DNA from: Magnetococcus marinus MC-1
Lineage (GTDB): Bacteria; Pseudomonadota; Magnetococcia; Magnetococcales; Magnetococcaceae
NCBI RefSeq assembly: GCF_000014865.1
Contig: NC_008576.1
Span: 2,013,501-2,077,500 of the forward strand
DNA: 64,000 nucleotides
Direction: 5' to 3'
The notes below the pieces were generated by a model. That model saw only the letters and a list, made by a program, of their open reading frames with translations. It was not told where the DNA came from and did not search any database. Both the position numbers and the translations under genes were made by a program. This document shows positions 9,359 through 18,494 of the stretch, one piece after another (positions within the stretch are counted from its first letter, which is position 1; the number at the start of each line of letters is the position of its first letter).

Positions 9359-12300
9359 ATGGCAGAAGAGGATACAACGGAAAGTAAAAATCAATTAGAA
9401 GAGATCTCATCCATACTTTTCGAAGCTGTTTTGGATGCGGAGTTAATAAAAAAATTAAAAGAGAAAAATAATGCAAATATTTTAATTGATGAGTTAAAAA
9501 ATGAATTTGGTGGGCCTAGGCTATTGTGGCGTCCTATTTATTGGTGGATATTAGTGCCTGGTTTTGAAAAGGGGGGAAAAGCGCTACAAAGCTCCCTGAA
9601 AGGGTTTAATAACCGGATGTTAAAACATCTTATATCATATTTATATTCTCATAAAGAAAAAATTAAAGGTTCTTTAAAACAGAAATTGTCCGATTTGACC
9701 GAGAGTAATGCTCAACTTGTCGATGAAGACCCTAAGGCTGACCTTGAGGAGTTTAAGCAGTTTCTTGGTGACGCCTTTAAGGATCTATCATCTGCTGTCG
9801 AAAAGGCTCTGGCGCAGGGACAGAGCCCTCTGCCGTTGTCGCTCAAAATACCTGTCATCGCGGGCGATGAGCTTACGATTTATTGGGAACTTAGAGCAAG
9901 AACAAGCCCTTTTCGGCTGCATGGGCGCGAAAGTAACTTGGATAGCCTGGATGCGTTTTTATGTGAACGGGCTATTTTTTCATGGTGGGTTATTAAAGGT
10001 GGTGGCGGTTTAGGCAAAACGCGTTTGGTCCTTGATTTTATAAAAGACAGGGCGTTGGGTTGGCATGCCGGTTTTTTGGATAGCCTGGCGTTTGATTGGG
10101 CTGGTTGGTGTCCGACCATGCCGACCTTAATTGTTGTGGATTATGCATCAACGCATGGGCAGGATTTGTTTAAGACGTTTCTGCTCATTTTAGCGGGTAT
10201 GCAAAATTGGAGCTCCCCCCTTGATTTTCCTGTGCGTGTATTATTGATTGAGAGAAGCTTTCCTGACGACTTAAAGAATTTAAAAATAGATCCCTTATGG
10301 CAAGATATGGGTTCCCAGAGTGATTTCGATTTCCTTACTCAGAGCTTTCACTCTAAGCAAGCCATGTCTTTGGAACTATTACCCTTAAAGGAATCTTGCT
10401 GGGTTATTCAGGATGTTTCACATCGGGCTGATGTTCCTGTGTTTGTAACAGAGAGGTTGGAAGAAGATGAGCAATTACGCCGCCCTCTCTTTTTAACCTT
10501 AATTGGGCAAGCGCTGCGAAAGGGTAATGGTCCTACAAATGAGGCGGAAAATATAAACCTTGACATAGATGACTTGATTGAGTCCTCTCTCGCCTCATGG
10601 GAACGTTGTCCATGGCTTAAGAAGAATTTTAATGATGGGCTTTATGCATCGATTCTTGTGCTTTGGATGACCATAACGCGCTCGGAGAATTATTCAAAGG
10701 CGGTCGGGCATCTTTTTAAGCATGAGATTTTTAATGAGAATGTAGACATGGAGGCCAGTAAGGCCATTGCCGCAAATCTTGTAGGGGCTTCTAGCCGGGG
10801 TAATTTTTCACTCCCTCCCCTTGAGCCAGACATTTTGGGGGAGTTTTTTTCTCTTCTGTTTTTAGAGCATGTTCGCTCGCGTAATATGATGTTGGCAAAT
10901 AAGCTGCGTGAAGCACTTTTAGATTTGGCGGACCTCGACCAAAATGAGCAGGAAATTAATCAGGTTGTCAGCTTTTTCACACGACTTGCGCAGGATACCT
11001 TTAGACCAATTATTAATAAACGCAGTCAAACATTGCTAGATATAATAGATTGGTTATTTGGTGAAACGGTCTCTCAGAAAAATGGATCATCACGTCTTGA
11101 TTTTAAAAAATATATTGTTGAAAATTGTTTTTTAGTGGCATGTATACAAGGTTGTGAAGCGATTGTAGAAAAATTTATATCTTTATTCAATCATGAATCT
11201 GCTTCTGAAGCTATTACGAAGGGGCTTAATGTAGCAATTTTTTCAGGGCGTGATGACATTCTCAAATATCTTTTGGAAGAGGGGGCCGATGCTACCCTAG
11301 CCGGCGCGAAAGGGTATGCTCCCCTGCATATTGCAGCCGCATTAAATAAATTAGCATGCGCAGAAGCTTTGTTAGGGAGTGGCAAGGTAGAGCTTGATGC
11401 CCGAGGAAGTCATTCCAGTACGGCGCTCCATCTGGCGGTTATGCAAGGCCATGTAGAGATGGTGAAGCTGTTGTTGGCTGTGGGGGCCGATGCTACCCTA
11501 GCCGATGAAATTGGGAATACTCCCTTACATGTTGCAGCTTTTAAAAATGAGTTGGCATGCGCAGAAGCTTTGTTAGGGAGTGGCAAGGTAGATGTTGATG
11601 CCCGAGCAGAACACATCCTAACGGCGCTTAACATGGCGGTTATGCAAGGCCATGTGGAGATGGTGAAGCTGTTGTTGGCTGTGGGGGCCGATGCCACCCT
11701 AGCCGACGAGGCTGGGCAGGCCCCTCTAAATGTTGCAGCTGGCAACAATGAATTGGCATGCGCAGCAGCCTTGTTAATCTATGGTAAGGTAAATGTTGAT
11801 GCCCGAGCAGAACACTCCGGAACAGCGCTTAACATGGCGGTTATACAAGGCCATGTAGAGATGGTGAAGCTGTTGTTGGCTGTGGGGGCCGATGCCACCC
11901 TGGCCGATGAAATTGGGAATACTCCCCTACATAATGCAGCTATAAACAATGAGTTGGCATGCGCAGAAGCTTTGTTAGGGAGTGGCAAAGGAGATGTTGA
12001 TGCCCGAGCAGAACACATCCTAACGGCGCTTAACATGGCGGTTATACAAGGCCATGTAGAGATGGTGAAGCTGTTGTTGGCTGTGGGGGCCGATGCCACC
12101 CTGGCCGATGAATTTGGGAATACTCCCCTACATAATGCAGCTATAAACAATGAGTTGGCATGCGCAGAAGCTTTGTTAGGGAGTGGCAAAGGAGATGTTG
12201 ATGCCCGAGCAGAACACATCCTAACGGCGCTTAACATGGCGGTTATACAAGGCCATGTAGAGATGGTGAAGCTGTTGTTGGAGAAGGGGGCCGATGCTAC

Positions 12301-12709
12301 CCTAGCCGACGAGGATGGGAATACTCCCCTACATGTTGCAGCTATAAAAAATGAGTTGGTATGCGCAGAAGCTTTGTTAGCCAGTGGCAAGGTAGATGTT
12401 GATGCCCGAGGAAATCACTCCAGAACAGCGCTTAACATGGCGGTTAGAAAAGGCCATGTAGAGATGGTGAAGCTGTTGTTGGAGAAGGGTGCTGACCCTA
12501 ATTCGGAAATATTCAGTGGTTCTTGCCTTCATCTCGCTATATTCCGAGGGCATGAGGAGGTTGTTAGCGCTCTGTTGTGTGATCCAAGAACAGATATCCA
12601 TAAGCGAGATGAAGATAACATGACGCCCTTGACTCTTTCCCAGCAGAGTGGTAATCAGAAAATAGCACAGCTATTATTGGACGCGAGCCGTGGCATGGCA
12701 GGAGCATAA
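9359..12709 (+). CDS. STAND-like NTPase with C-terminal ankyrin repeats
   Basis: A 1116-residue protein. The N-terminal 190 residues are helical and charged without a recognised domain. A P-loop NTPase follows: Walker A GGGGLGKT at residues 214-221 and a Walker B-like TLIVVDYAS near 258, preceded by FRLHGRESNLDSL, the kind of linker that opens STAND ATPase modules. Residues about 330-600 are a helical region. From about 620 to the end are roughly 14 ankyrin repeats (TPLHVAA, GHVEMVKLLL), many nearly identical. The layout, an N-terminal effector or sensor, a switch ATPase and a repeat sensor, is shared with STAND proteins of bacterial immunity, so an anti-phage role is possible but inferred. 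The start follows AAGGATGGAGCA. Codon use is AT-rich, unlike the flanking chromosome. It stands alone with no visible partner genes. Confidence 0.85.
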   Translation: MAEEDTTESKNQLEEISSILFEAVLDAELIKKLKEKNNANILIDELKNEFGGPRLLWRPIYWWILVPGFEKGGKALQSSLKGFNNRMLKHLISYLYSHKEKIKGSLKQKLSDLTESNAQLVDEDPKADLEEFKQFLGDAFKDLSSAVEKALAQGQSPLPLSLKIPVIAGDELTIYWELRARTSPFRLHGRESNLDSLDAFLCERAIFSWWVIKGGGGLGKTRLVLDFIKDRALGWHAGFLDSLAFDWAGWCPTMPTLIVVDYASTHGQDLFKTFLLILAGMQNWSSPLDFPVRVLLIERSFPDDLKNLKIDPLWQDMGSQSDFDFLTQSFHSKQAMSLELLPLKESCWVIQDVSHRADVPVFVTERLEEDEQLRRPLFLTLIGQALRKGNGPTNEAENINLDIDDLIESSLASWERCPWLKKNFNDGLYASILVLWMTITRSENYSKAVGHLFKHEIFNENVDMEASKAIAANLVGASSRGNFSLPPLEPDILGEFFSLLFLEHVRSRNMMLANKLREALLDLADLDQNEQEINQVVSFFTRLAQDTFRPIINKRSQTLLDIIDWLFGETVSQKNGSSRLDFKKYIVENCFLVACIQGCEAIVEKFISLFNHESASEAITKGLNVAIFSGRDDILKYLLEEGADATLAGAKGYAPLHIAAALNKLACAEALLGSGKVELDARGSHSSTALHLAVMQGHVEMVKLLLAVGADATLADEIGNTPLHVAAFKNELACAEALLGSGKVDVDARAEHILTALNMAVMQGHVEMVKLLLAVGADATLADEAGQAPLNVAAGNNELACAAALLIYGKVNVDARAEHSGTALNMAVIQGHVEMVKLLLAVGADATLADEIGNTPLHNAAINNELACAEALLGSGKGDVDARAEHILTALNMAVIQGHVEMVKLLLAVGADATLADEFGNTPLHNAAINNELACAEALLGSGKGDVDARAEHILTALNMAVIQGHVEMVKLLLEKGADATLADEDGNTPLHVAAIKNELVCAEALLASGKVDVDARGNHSRTALNMAVRKGHVEMVKLLLEKGADPNSEIFSGSCLHLAIFRGHEEVVSALLCDPRTDIHKRDEDNMTPLTLSQQSGNQKIAQLLLDASRGMAGA
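11285..12490 (+). repeat. Six tandem 201-bp ankyrin-coding units
   Basis: The landmark GGCCATGTAGAGATGGTGAA recurs at 11447, 11648, 11849, 12050, 12251 and 12452, exactly 201 bases apart (one copy has G for A). Each unit encodes 67 residues, that is two ankyrin repeats. The units beginning at 11888 and 12089 differ at a single base over about 190 bases, so that duplication is very recent or kept alike by gene conversion. Confidence 0.95.
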
Positions 12710-13299
12710 ATCTAAAGTCATATATTCTTGCGATATATGGCTGGGGATTTCTTGAGAAAGTCAGCATCCGCTACCGAGCAAACGATGGGCCTATTGATCA
12801 CGTATCGCCGATGAGCGCACACCATGACACGAACCGCCGCAGGATGTCCAGAACGCTCTGTATGGCGTAGAAGGTGGACCCTTTTCGAGCAAACAGAACC
12901 TGAGCTGCACTTCCATGTTCATGACCAAGAAAATGGCACGAATCCATGCGCGGAGCTCTCTTTCCCTTTAGCGCGAATCCGGTTCAAACCCTGACGGTTC
13001 TGACCCTAAGCCATTCCAATGCAACAGGAATCCTCTCCAGATTGTTTCGCCGCTGCTGATGTTTGCTCTTCGAGATCGCCTGCTCATTCCTTTCGCTCAG
13101 CCCCAGATAACTTCTTGCAAGCCTTGGGCATACAAGCCATCTTCTCAAGGGAGCATGGCTTGGGAATCCCTCTAAGTTAAACAGCCATATCCTCTTAAAC
13201 GCTTCACAAAAAAAAGAGATCACCCTTCACAAACAGGGCTAAAACCTCTACAAAGAGGGCTCAACATGATCTCTATCCCTTACTTGCTAGAGGCTGGAA
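12710..13299. other. Gene-poor spacer with a possible decayed gene
   Basis: 590 bases between the ankyrin gene and the glycosyltransferase. The only structured content is the broken minus-strand frame at 12798-13223 listed separately. The region marks the right edge of the AT-rich stretch. I saw no insertion-sequence ends or tRNA-like repeats by eye. Confidence 0.4.
12798..13223 (-). pseudogene. Possible decayed gene, family unknown
   Basis: On the minus strand one frame stays open for 79 codons from 13223, meets a single TGA at 12984-12986, and then runs on for another 61 codons to 12798. The second part has protein-like composition (RMDSCHFLGHEHGS, FARKGSTFYAIQSVLDILRRF). This is what a gene with one inactivating stop looks like, perhaps a transposase remnant, but I do not recognise a family and chance cannot be excluded. 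Confidence 0.25.
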
Positions 13300-15171
13300 A
13301 TGAAATCACTCTGTGTCGAAGGATGGCTCTCTCTACCCCACTCCTTTTCAGTCATCCATCAATTCCTCTGCCTCGAACTCGCTAAACGCCAAGATGTCAC
13401 GCTCTCCCAACGCCCCGTGCCGCTGGCTTTTCCCCATTGGAAAGAAGTAGATAACCTCTTCACCCCCAAACAGAACGCTATCCTAAAGGCTATCCCACAA
13501 CAGCCCTTAAAACAAGCCTGTGAAGTCACCCTGCGCATCGGCTTTCCTTTTGATTTCTCCACCGCCAACAGTGAGCGCCTTTGGGTCTTTGGCAACGCTA
13601 CCGCCGGTTTTATCCATCCGCAACAGCTCAAGGGCTCGCGCACCCTCGGCGAGATCTTCGCAACACCAAACAGCCGCATCTGGACCCCCTCAGAGTGGTC
13701 CAAACAAGGCTATGTGCGCTGTGGCGCACCCGCAGAATGGATCGATGTGGTGCCCCTTGGTGTCGATGTGGATATTTTCCACCCCGTGAACGCAGATCAA
13801 AAAGCCGCCTTACGCCAACAGATGGGCTTGCCCGAAAAGGCGCTGATTTTTCTGGCTATCGGTGCCATGACCGCCAATAAAGGCATCGATAAGCTGGTCC
13901 AGAGCTTCGCACGCGTGGCGACCCAACACCCCCACGTGCGATTGCTGCTAAAAGGTCTAAGTGCCATGTATGGCTCCGACCGTAGCCTACAGGGCATTTT
14001 GAAAAATCTTTCCGCCAAAGAGCAACAGGCGGTTGAGGGACGCATCCACTACATCGGTGGGGAAAAAAGTTTTGCCGATCTGGCCCAACTCTATCAAGTG
14101 GCGGATCTCTATCTCTCTCCCTACAAAGCAGAAGGATTTAATATGCCGGTTCTGGAAGCCATCGCCTGTGGCTTGCCAGTCATCTGCACAGCAGGTGGGC
14201 CCACCGATGAGTTTATCTTGGCAGAGACGGCACTGACCATCCCCAGCGTGCAGAAACATGAGTGGATGGGCAATGACCCGGTGCTCAACCTTTATGCAGA
14301 CCCCCAAGTCCTGACCCAGCATATGCTGCGCAGCGTGGAAGATTACCCGCTACGTCAGCTCGCCCTAACGAAGGGGCCTGACTATGTGGCGAAACAGTAC
14401 AGTTGGGCGCGTATCGTCGAGCGCCTGCTGGACGTTATGTTTCCCAATACCAGCGAGGTATCTCCCCAAACAATGCACACAATAGAGCGCTCTACCCCTG
14501 CGCAAAGTGAAAAAGAACTCTCCCGCTTTGGCGTCCATCCCCATGAGATGCTCATGACCGATGCCCTGCGTAACCTCTCCATGAGCAAAGATCGACTGCC
14601 CCAAGGGGTGAGCTCAGAGCGGGGCGTAGAGATACCACTGGCCATGCGTTGGTGCTTAAGTGTCGAAAACTTTATCGAAGTCGGTGCGGTCTTGCCCTAC
14701 TTTGGAATGACCACCCATACCGTGATCGATTGGGCAGACCCCTTTCCCGGCTGTCAGCGTGTCGACGCTGAAACCCTCGATTATCGGGGTAAAAATGTGC
14801 TCTCCATCTCAACCTTAGAGCATGTAGGCCTGGGGGATTATGGCTTGCAAGCCGAATCGGGCAAGGCGGTGCGTCTGTTTGAACGGATCCTCCACGACGC
14901 CAACGCCTGTTTTCTCTCGGTCCCTATGGGGGTCAATCAGGAGCTTCAACACCATCTGTTTAAACGTCATAAACAGATCAACTGGTTTGCCTTTGTGCGC
15001 CAAAGCTTGGGGGAAGGCCCCTTCGTTCAGTTTCCGCATCCCCGCTTTCGCGTGGGCCAGGACCAACTGCCACGGTGGGGGATAAGTCAGGACCCCGGTG
15101 TCTTTCAAATGGCTTATGGCCGCCCCTTTCCCTACGCCAATGCCGTGGTCTTTATCTGGAAGGATGTTTAA
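13300..15171 (+). CDS. Glycosyltransferase (GT4-like) with C-terminal extra domain
   Basis: A 623-residue protein. Residues 1-385 are a GT-B glycosyltransferase of the GT4 type: VDIFHPVNADQ near 160, FLAIGAMTANKGIDKLV near 185, and the donor-binding E-x7-E motif in YKAEGFNMPVLEAIACGLPV at residues 278-286. After a linker (residues 386-420) comes a second unit of about 200 residues (GVEIPLAMRWC, FIEVGAVLPYFGMTTH, NVLSISTLEHVGLGDYG) resembling the short methyltransferase-like domains attached to glycan-assembly proteins, but I cannot name it. It is likely to act on surface glycan or glycoprotein. The next gene starts one base after its stop, so the two are translationally coupled. Confidence 0.85.
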   Translation: MKSLCVEGWLSLPHSFSVIHQFLCLELAKRQDVTLSQRPVPLAFPHWKEVDNLFTPKQNAILKAIPQQPLKQACEVTLRIGFPFDFSTANSERLWVFGNATAGFIHPQQLKGSRTLGEIFATPNSRIWTPSEWSKQGYVRCGAPAEWIDVVPLGVDVDIFHPVNADQKAALRQQMGLPEKALIFLAIGAMTANKGIDKLVQSFARVATQHPHVRLLLKGLSAMYGSDRSLQGILKNLSAKEQQAVEGRIHYIGGEKSFADLAQLYQVADLYLSPYKAEGFNMPVLEAIACGLPVICTAGGPTDEFILAETALTIPSVQKHEWMGNDPVLNLYADPQVLTQHMLRSVEDYPLRQLALTKGPDYVAKQYSWARIVERLLDVMFPNTSEVSPQTMHTIERSTPAQSEKELSRFGVHPHEMLMTDALRNLSMSKDRLPQGVSSERGVEIPLAMRWCLSVENFIEVGAVLPYFGMTTHTVIDWADPFPGCQRVDAETLDYRGKNVLSISTLEHVGLGDYGLQAESGKAVRLFERILHDANACFLSVPMGVNQELQHHLFKRHKQINWFAFVRQSLGEGPFVQFPHPRFRVGQDQLPRWGISQDPGVFQMAYGRPFPYANAVVFIWKDV

Positions 15172-15172
15172 T

Positions 15173-18079
15173 ATGGAGAGCCCCGCCGCCCAACTATCCC
15201 AGGCGCAAGCCTATCTTCAGCAGGGCCAGCTGCAACAGGCGATCAATAGCTATCAAAATCTATTGGCCCAGCATCCCGAAAGTGTGGCAGCTTGGCAGGG
15301 CATCGGCTCCGCCCTGTTGGCCGCAGGGCAGCCCCTACAGGCGGTGGATTTTTTTGAACGGGCCTTGGCCTTAGATCCGCAACATTACCCATCTATCCTT
15401 GCACTTGGCACGCTTTATCAGCAGCAGGGCAGATTGGAGAGAGCGGTACAGCTCTTTTTGCGCGGGGCGCAGTTGCAGCCCAATCAACCGCTGGTCCACT
15501 TTAACCTTGGGGTCGTGTTGGCCGCGCAAGGACGCACCGAACAGGCCCAAAGCGCCTACCGCAAAGCCTTGGCACTGAACGAGAATATTCCAGAGGCGTG
15601 GCTTAACCTAGGCAACCTTCTGAGCCGTACAGGGGAGCTGCAACAGGCCCTGGTCTGCTATCAACAGGCGTTGCAACGGCGCCCCAGCTTTACCCAGGCA
15701 GGCTTTGGTCTCGCCAATACCCTAACCACCCTGAAACGCCATACAGAAGCCCTCACCATATTAGAGCCCCTCTGCCAGCAAAACCCCGATCACGCAGAGA
15801 TGATGATCCTCTATGGACATCTGCTGCGCAGCCAAAACCGCCAGCATCAGGCCAGATCGGTGTTTCAACGGATTTTGGCGCAACAGCCCAACCATTTTGC
15901 CGCCCGCTATGGTTATGCCACCATTCTACTGGACTTGGGAAGAGCCGACCTAGCCTTGCCGCAGATGCAGCAGGCCGCGCGTCTTAATCCCAGCCATCAA
16001 GGATTAAGAAGCGATCTGGCCTTTGCGCAACATTATCTAAGCACCTCCCCGAAGGCTCTCTACCATGAACATCGGCTGTTTCAAACCCTGATTGCCGAGG
16101 CTTTGAGCCAACAAAGCATGCGCCACCAGCCCTGTAAAGAACCCCATAAACCCTTAAAAATTGGCTTTGTATCCAGTGATTTTCGCCGCCACCCAGTCAG
16201 TTTTTTCCTGGAGGCCCCCTTTGAACACCATGATGGTGAATCGTTCGCGTTTTACGGCTATAGCAACAGCCCCGTGCGGGATGCCACCACCCAGCGTTTA
16301 CAGGGGTGGGCGCAAGCTTGGCGAGAGATCTTTGGCTTGACCGACAGTGTGGTCGCTCAACAGATTGTGGCCGATGGGATCGATATTTTGGTGGATCTCA
16401 ACGGCCATACTGGCGGTAATCGACTGGCGCTGTTTGCGCTGCAACCCGCCCCGGTTCAGGTGAGTTGGCTCGGTTATCCCGACACCACTGGCCTGGAGGC
16501 GATGGCTTACCGATTGACCGACACCATCAGCGATCCCGAGTCTGAAGGTGGCCGCTATATGTCGGAAACCCCCATTTATCTCCCCCACGGGTTCCACTGT
16601 TACCGTCCCCCAGATGAAGCGCCTAAGGTTTTATACCAGCAACTTCGCACGGGCCAAGGGGTCCGTCTTGCCAGCTTTAATACCCTTACGAAAATGGGGC
16701 ATGAGGTGTTACGCCTGTGGGCAGAAATCTTAACCCGACTGCCCCAAGCGACCCTTCTGCTAAAAAATGGCGGTTTTGGTTCGCAAGCGGTGGTGGATGA
16801 CTATCTTCAGCGTTTTGAAAGCCTTGGCATCGACAGCAAACGCATTCGCTGCATGGGCGTAACCGATACCTTGGAAGAGCATCTCAATCTCTATAATCAG
16901 GTGGATATTGCCCTGGATACCTTTCCCTACCATGGCACCACCACCACCTGCGAGGCACTCTGGATGGGGGTTCCCGTGGTGACTTTGCAGGGGGATCATC
17001 ATGTAAATCGGGTTGGCGGCTCGCTGCTGCATCAAGTGGGGTTGCACAAATTGGTGGCCTCTACCCCCAAACAGTTTGTAGATTTGGTGGTGGGGCTGGC
17101 CCAAGATCACAAACGGTTGCGCACGCTACGCGGCTCCATCCGTCACAAAATGCAAAACGCCCCGCTGCGTGATGAGCTCGGTTTTACCCGCAACCTGGAA
17201 AACGCCTTTCGCCAGATTTGGAAGATGGCCTGCGCAACCCCCACGGTCAGCGCCCCCCAGCCAGCCTACTGGATGGATCTGGCTCCGGCTGAAAAAAAGC
17301 CCACTCTTCGGTTGATCCACCATCTGGCCCGAAGTGGCGGCACCCTGATCTGCAAATGCCTGGGCAGCATGGAACAGGCCATGCTACTCAGTGAAATTAA
17401 TCCCAGAGGTGTGCATCGCTTCAATCCACGCCAGCAAGCCCACCAGTGGTACGCCGTTGGCGATGCCAACCGTGCCGAGAGCATGCCCTGGGATGATGAA
17501 GAGGCCTTTTTGGAGGCGATGCAGGAGATCCATGCCGCCGCTCAGCATCGCAACGCCAACCTGTTGGTTCGAGACTGGACGCACGTCGACTTTACCGGCT
17601 ACCCCTTTCGGCGTCCGCAGTGGCATTTAACGCTAGCCGAAACCCTATCCAAGCGCTTCCGCGTCCGCTCCCTCTTTACGACCCGCCATCCTCTGGATCA
17701 GTGGCTTTCGCTGGTTAAGTATGCCCAGCAAGGGGGCGCTGGCGTGTCGGTCTCCCTATCCCTCTATATGGAGGGATACCGGCGCTTTGCCCAACTGTGT
17801 GCCGATCACGGTTTTGTGCGTTATGAGGATTTTACCGTCGATCCTGATGCCCGCCTGCAAGAGATGTGTGAAAAGCTGGAGATACCCTTTGATGCCGGTT
17901 ATCAACAGCGCTGGGCGAGCTACACAAACATCACGGGGGATACCATCGGCACCCGTGGTGCCCAACAGATAAAACCACTCTCCCGGCGCCCCGTAGAGGC
18001 TGGCTTACACAGGCAACTCCAAGAAAATAGCGACTATCAGCAGATTCTTAGCCTATTGGGCTATCAGGATGTTGAGTAA
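15173..18079 (+). CDS. TPR / O-GlcNAc-transferase-like / sulfotransferase fusion
   Basis: A 968-residue three-part protein. Residues 1-290 are tetratricopeptide repeats (AWQGIGSALLAAGQPLQAV, FNLGVVLAAQGRTEQA). Residues about 325-690 are a GT41 (SPINDLY/OGT-like) catalytic module: IGFVSSDFRRHPVSFF, DILVDLNGHTGGNRL, VDIALDTFPYHGTTTTCEAL. Residues about 715-965 look like a sulfotransferase: LIHHLARSGGTLICKCLG in the place of the PAPS 5'-phosphosulfate loop, and FTTRHPLDQWLSLVKYA with VRYEDFTVDP as the later motif. The ATG at 15173 overlaps nothing and follows AAGGATG in the end of the preceding gene. It may glycosylate and sulfate protein or glycan, perhaps flagellin or a surface layer; this is inference. 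The three-domain fusion is uncommon. Confidence 0.88.
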   Translation: MESPAAQLSQAQAYLQQGQLQQAINSYQNLLAQHPESVAAWQGIGSALLAAGQPLQAVDFFERALALDPQHYPSILALGTLYQQQGRLERAVQLFLRGAQLQPNQPLVHFNLGVVLAAQGRTEQAQSAYRKALALNENIPEAWLNLGNLLSRTGELQQALVCYQQALQRRPSFTQAGFGLANTLTTLKRHTEALTILEPLCQQNPDHAEMMILYGHLLRSQNRQHQARSVFQRILAQQPNHFAARYGYATILLDLGRADLALPQMQQAARLNPSHQGLRSDLAFAQHYLSTSPKALYHEHRLFQTLIAEALSQQSMRHQPCKEPHKPLKIGFVSSDFRRHPVSFFLEAPFEHHDGESFAFYGYSNSPVRDATTQRLQGWAQAWREIFGLTDSVVAQQIVADGIDILVDLNGHTGGNRLALFALQPAPVQVSWLGYPDTTGLEAMAYRLTDTISDPESEGGRYMSETPIYLPHGFHCYRPPDEAPKVLYQQLRTGQGVRLASFNTLTKMGHEVLRLWAEILTRLPQATLLLKNGGFGSQAVVDDYLQRFESLGIDSKRIRCMGVTDTLEEHLNLYNQVDIALDTFPYHGTTTTCEALWMGVPVVTLQGDHHVNRVGGSLLHQVGLHKLVASTPKQFVDLVVGLAQDHKRLRTLRGSIRHKMQNAPLRDELGFTRNLENAFRQIWKMACATPTVSAPQPAYWMDLAPAEKKPTLRLIHHLARSGGTLICKCLGSMEQAMLLSEINPRGVHRFNPRQQAHQWYAVGDANRAESMPWDDEEAFLEAMQEIHAAAQHRNANLLVRDWTHVDFTGYPFRRPQWHLTLAETLSKRFRVRSLFTTRHPLDQWLSLVKYAQQGGAGVSVSLSLYMEGYRRFAQLCADHGFVRYEDFTVDPDARLQEMCEKLEIPFDAGYQQRWASYTNITGDTIGTRGAQQIKPLSRRPVEAGLHRQLQENSDYQQILSLLGYQDVE

Positions 18080-18494
18080 GGGCTACCAGATCGGAGCAGA
18101 TGCAGCAGACCGCCGGTCGGTGATGCTAACGGCGTCGTTGGTGCCTCTGGGTCGATGGCCGGTCATCTGCCCCATGTTTGGCTGGGATGTGCGTGGCTGC
18201 CCTCTTGTTCTGGCATGCCGCGTCTAGGCCCCATGTGGGGCGTCATGTGGGTAGAACTGAGTTGTCCTCTTAGAAAAGCCCCCCTATGAGTAACCGCGCA
18301 TAAACGATAACAAAGATGAGCTAGAAGGGTTATTGGAAGAGATTTTTGAAAAAATGAAAGAAAAATTGAATTATTTGGCGTGAGTTGTGCAAATCTTGGA
18401 TCAGCGGCTGCTGGGCGGCGCTGTGTTAAGCCTCTTTATATCGGGTGCGGCTGGCTGTTGGTCTGAGCTACAACCTTGTTTTTGGAGAATAATA
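18080..18494. other. Gene-free spacer
   Basis: 415 bases with no gene I can support. It is GC-rich at first and turns AT-rich near 18300-18380 (AAAAAATGAAAGAAAAATTG), which may hold the promoter of the gene at 18495. An in-frame upstream start at 18387 would give that protein a hydrophobic N-terminus, but no ribosome-binding site supports it. Confidence 0.4.

Noticed and set aside
11779-12390. Long minus-strand open frame with repeated Ala/Ser/Thr
   Set aside because: It is the antisense shadow of the ankyrin units; it has no ribosome-binding site of its own.
11285-12490. Regularly spaced DNA repeats as a CRISPR array
   Set aside because: The 201-base units stay in one reading frame and encode ankyrin repeats; the spacers are not unique sequence and no cas gene is near.
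6596-13299. Complete integrative element with attachment sites
   Set aside because: No integrase lies beside the tRNA, and no copy of the tRNA 3' end was seen by eye; the stretch is described only as AT-rich accessory sequence.
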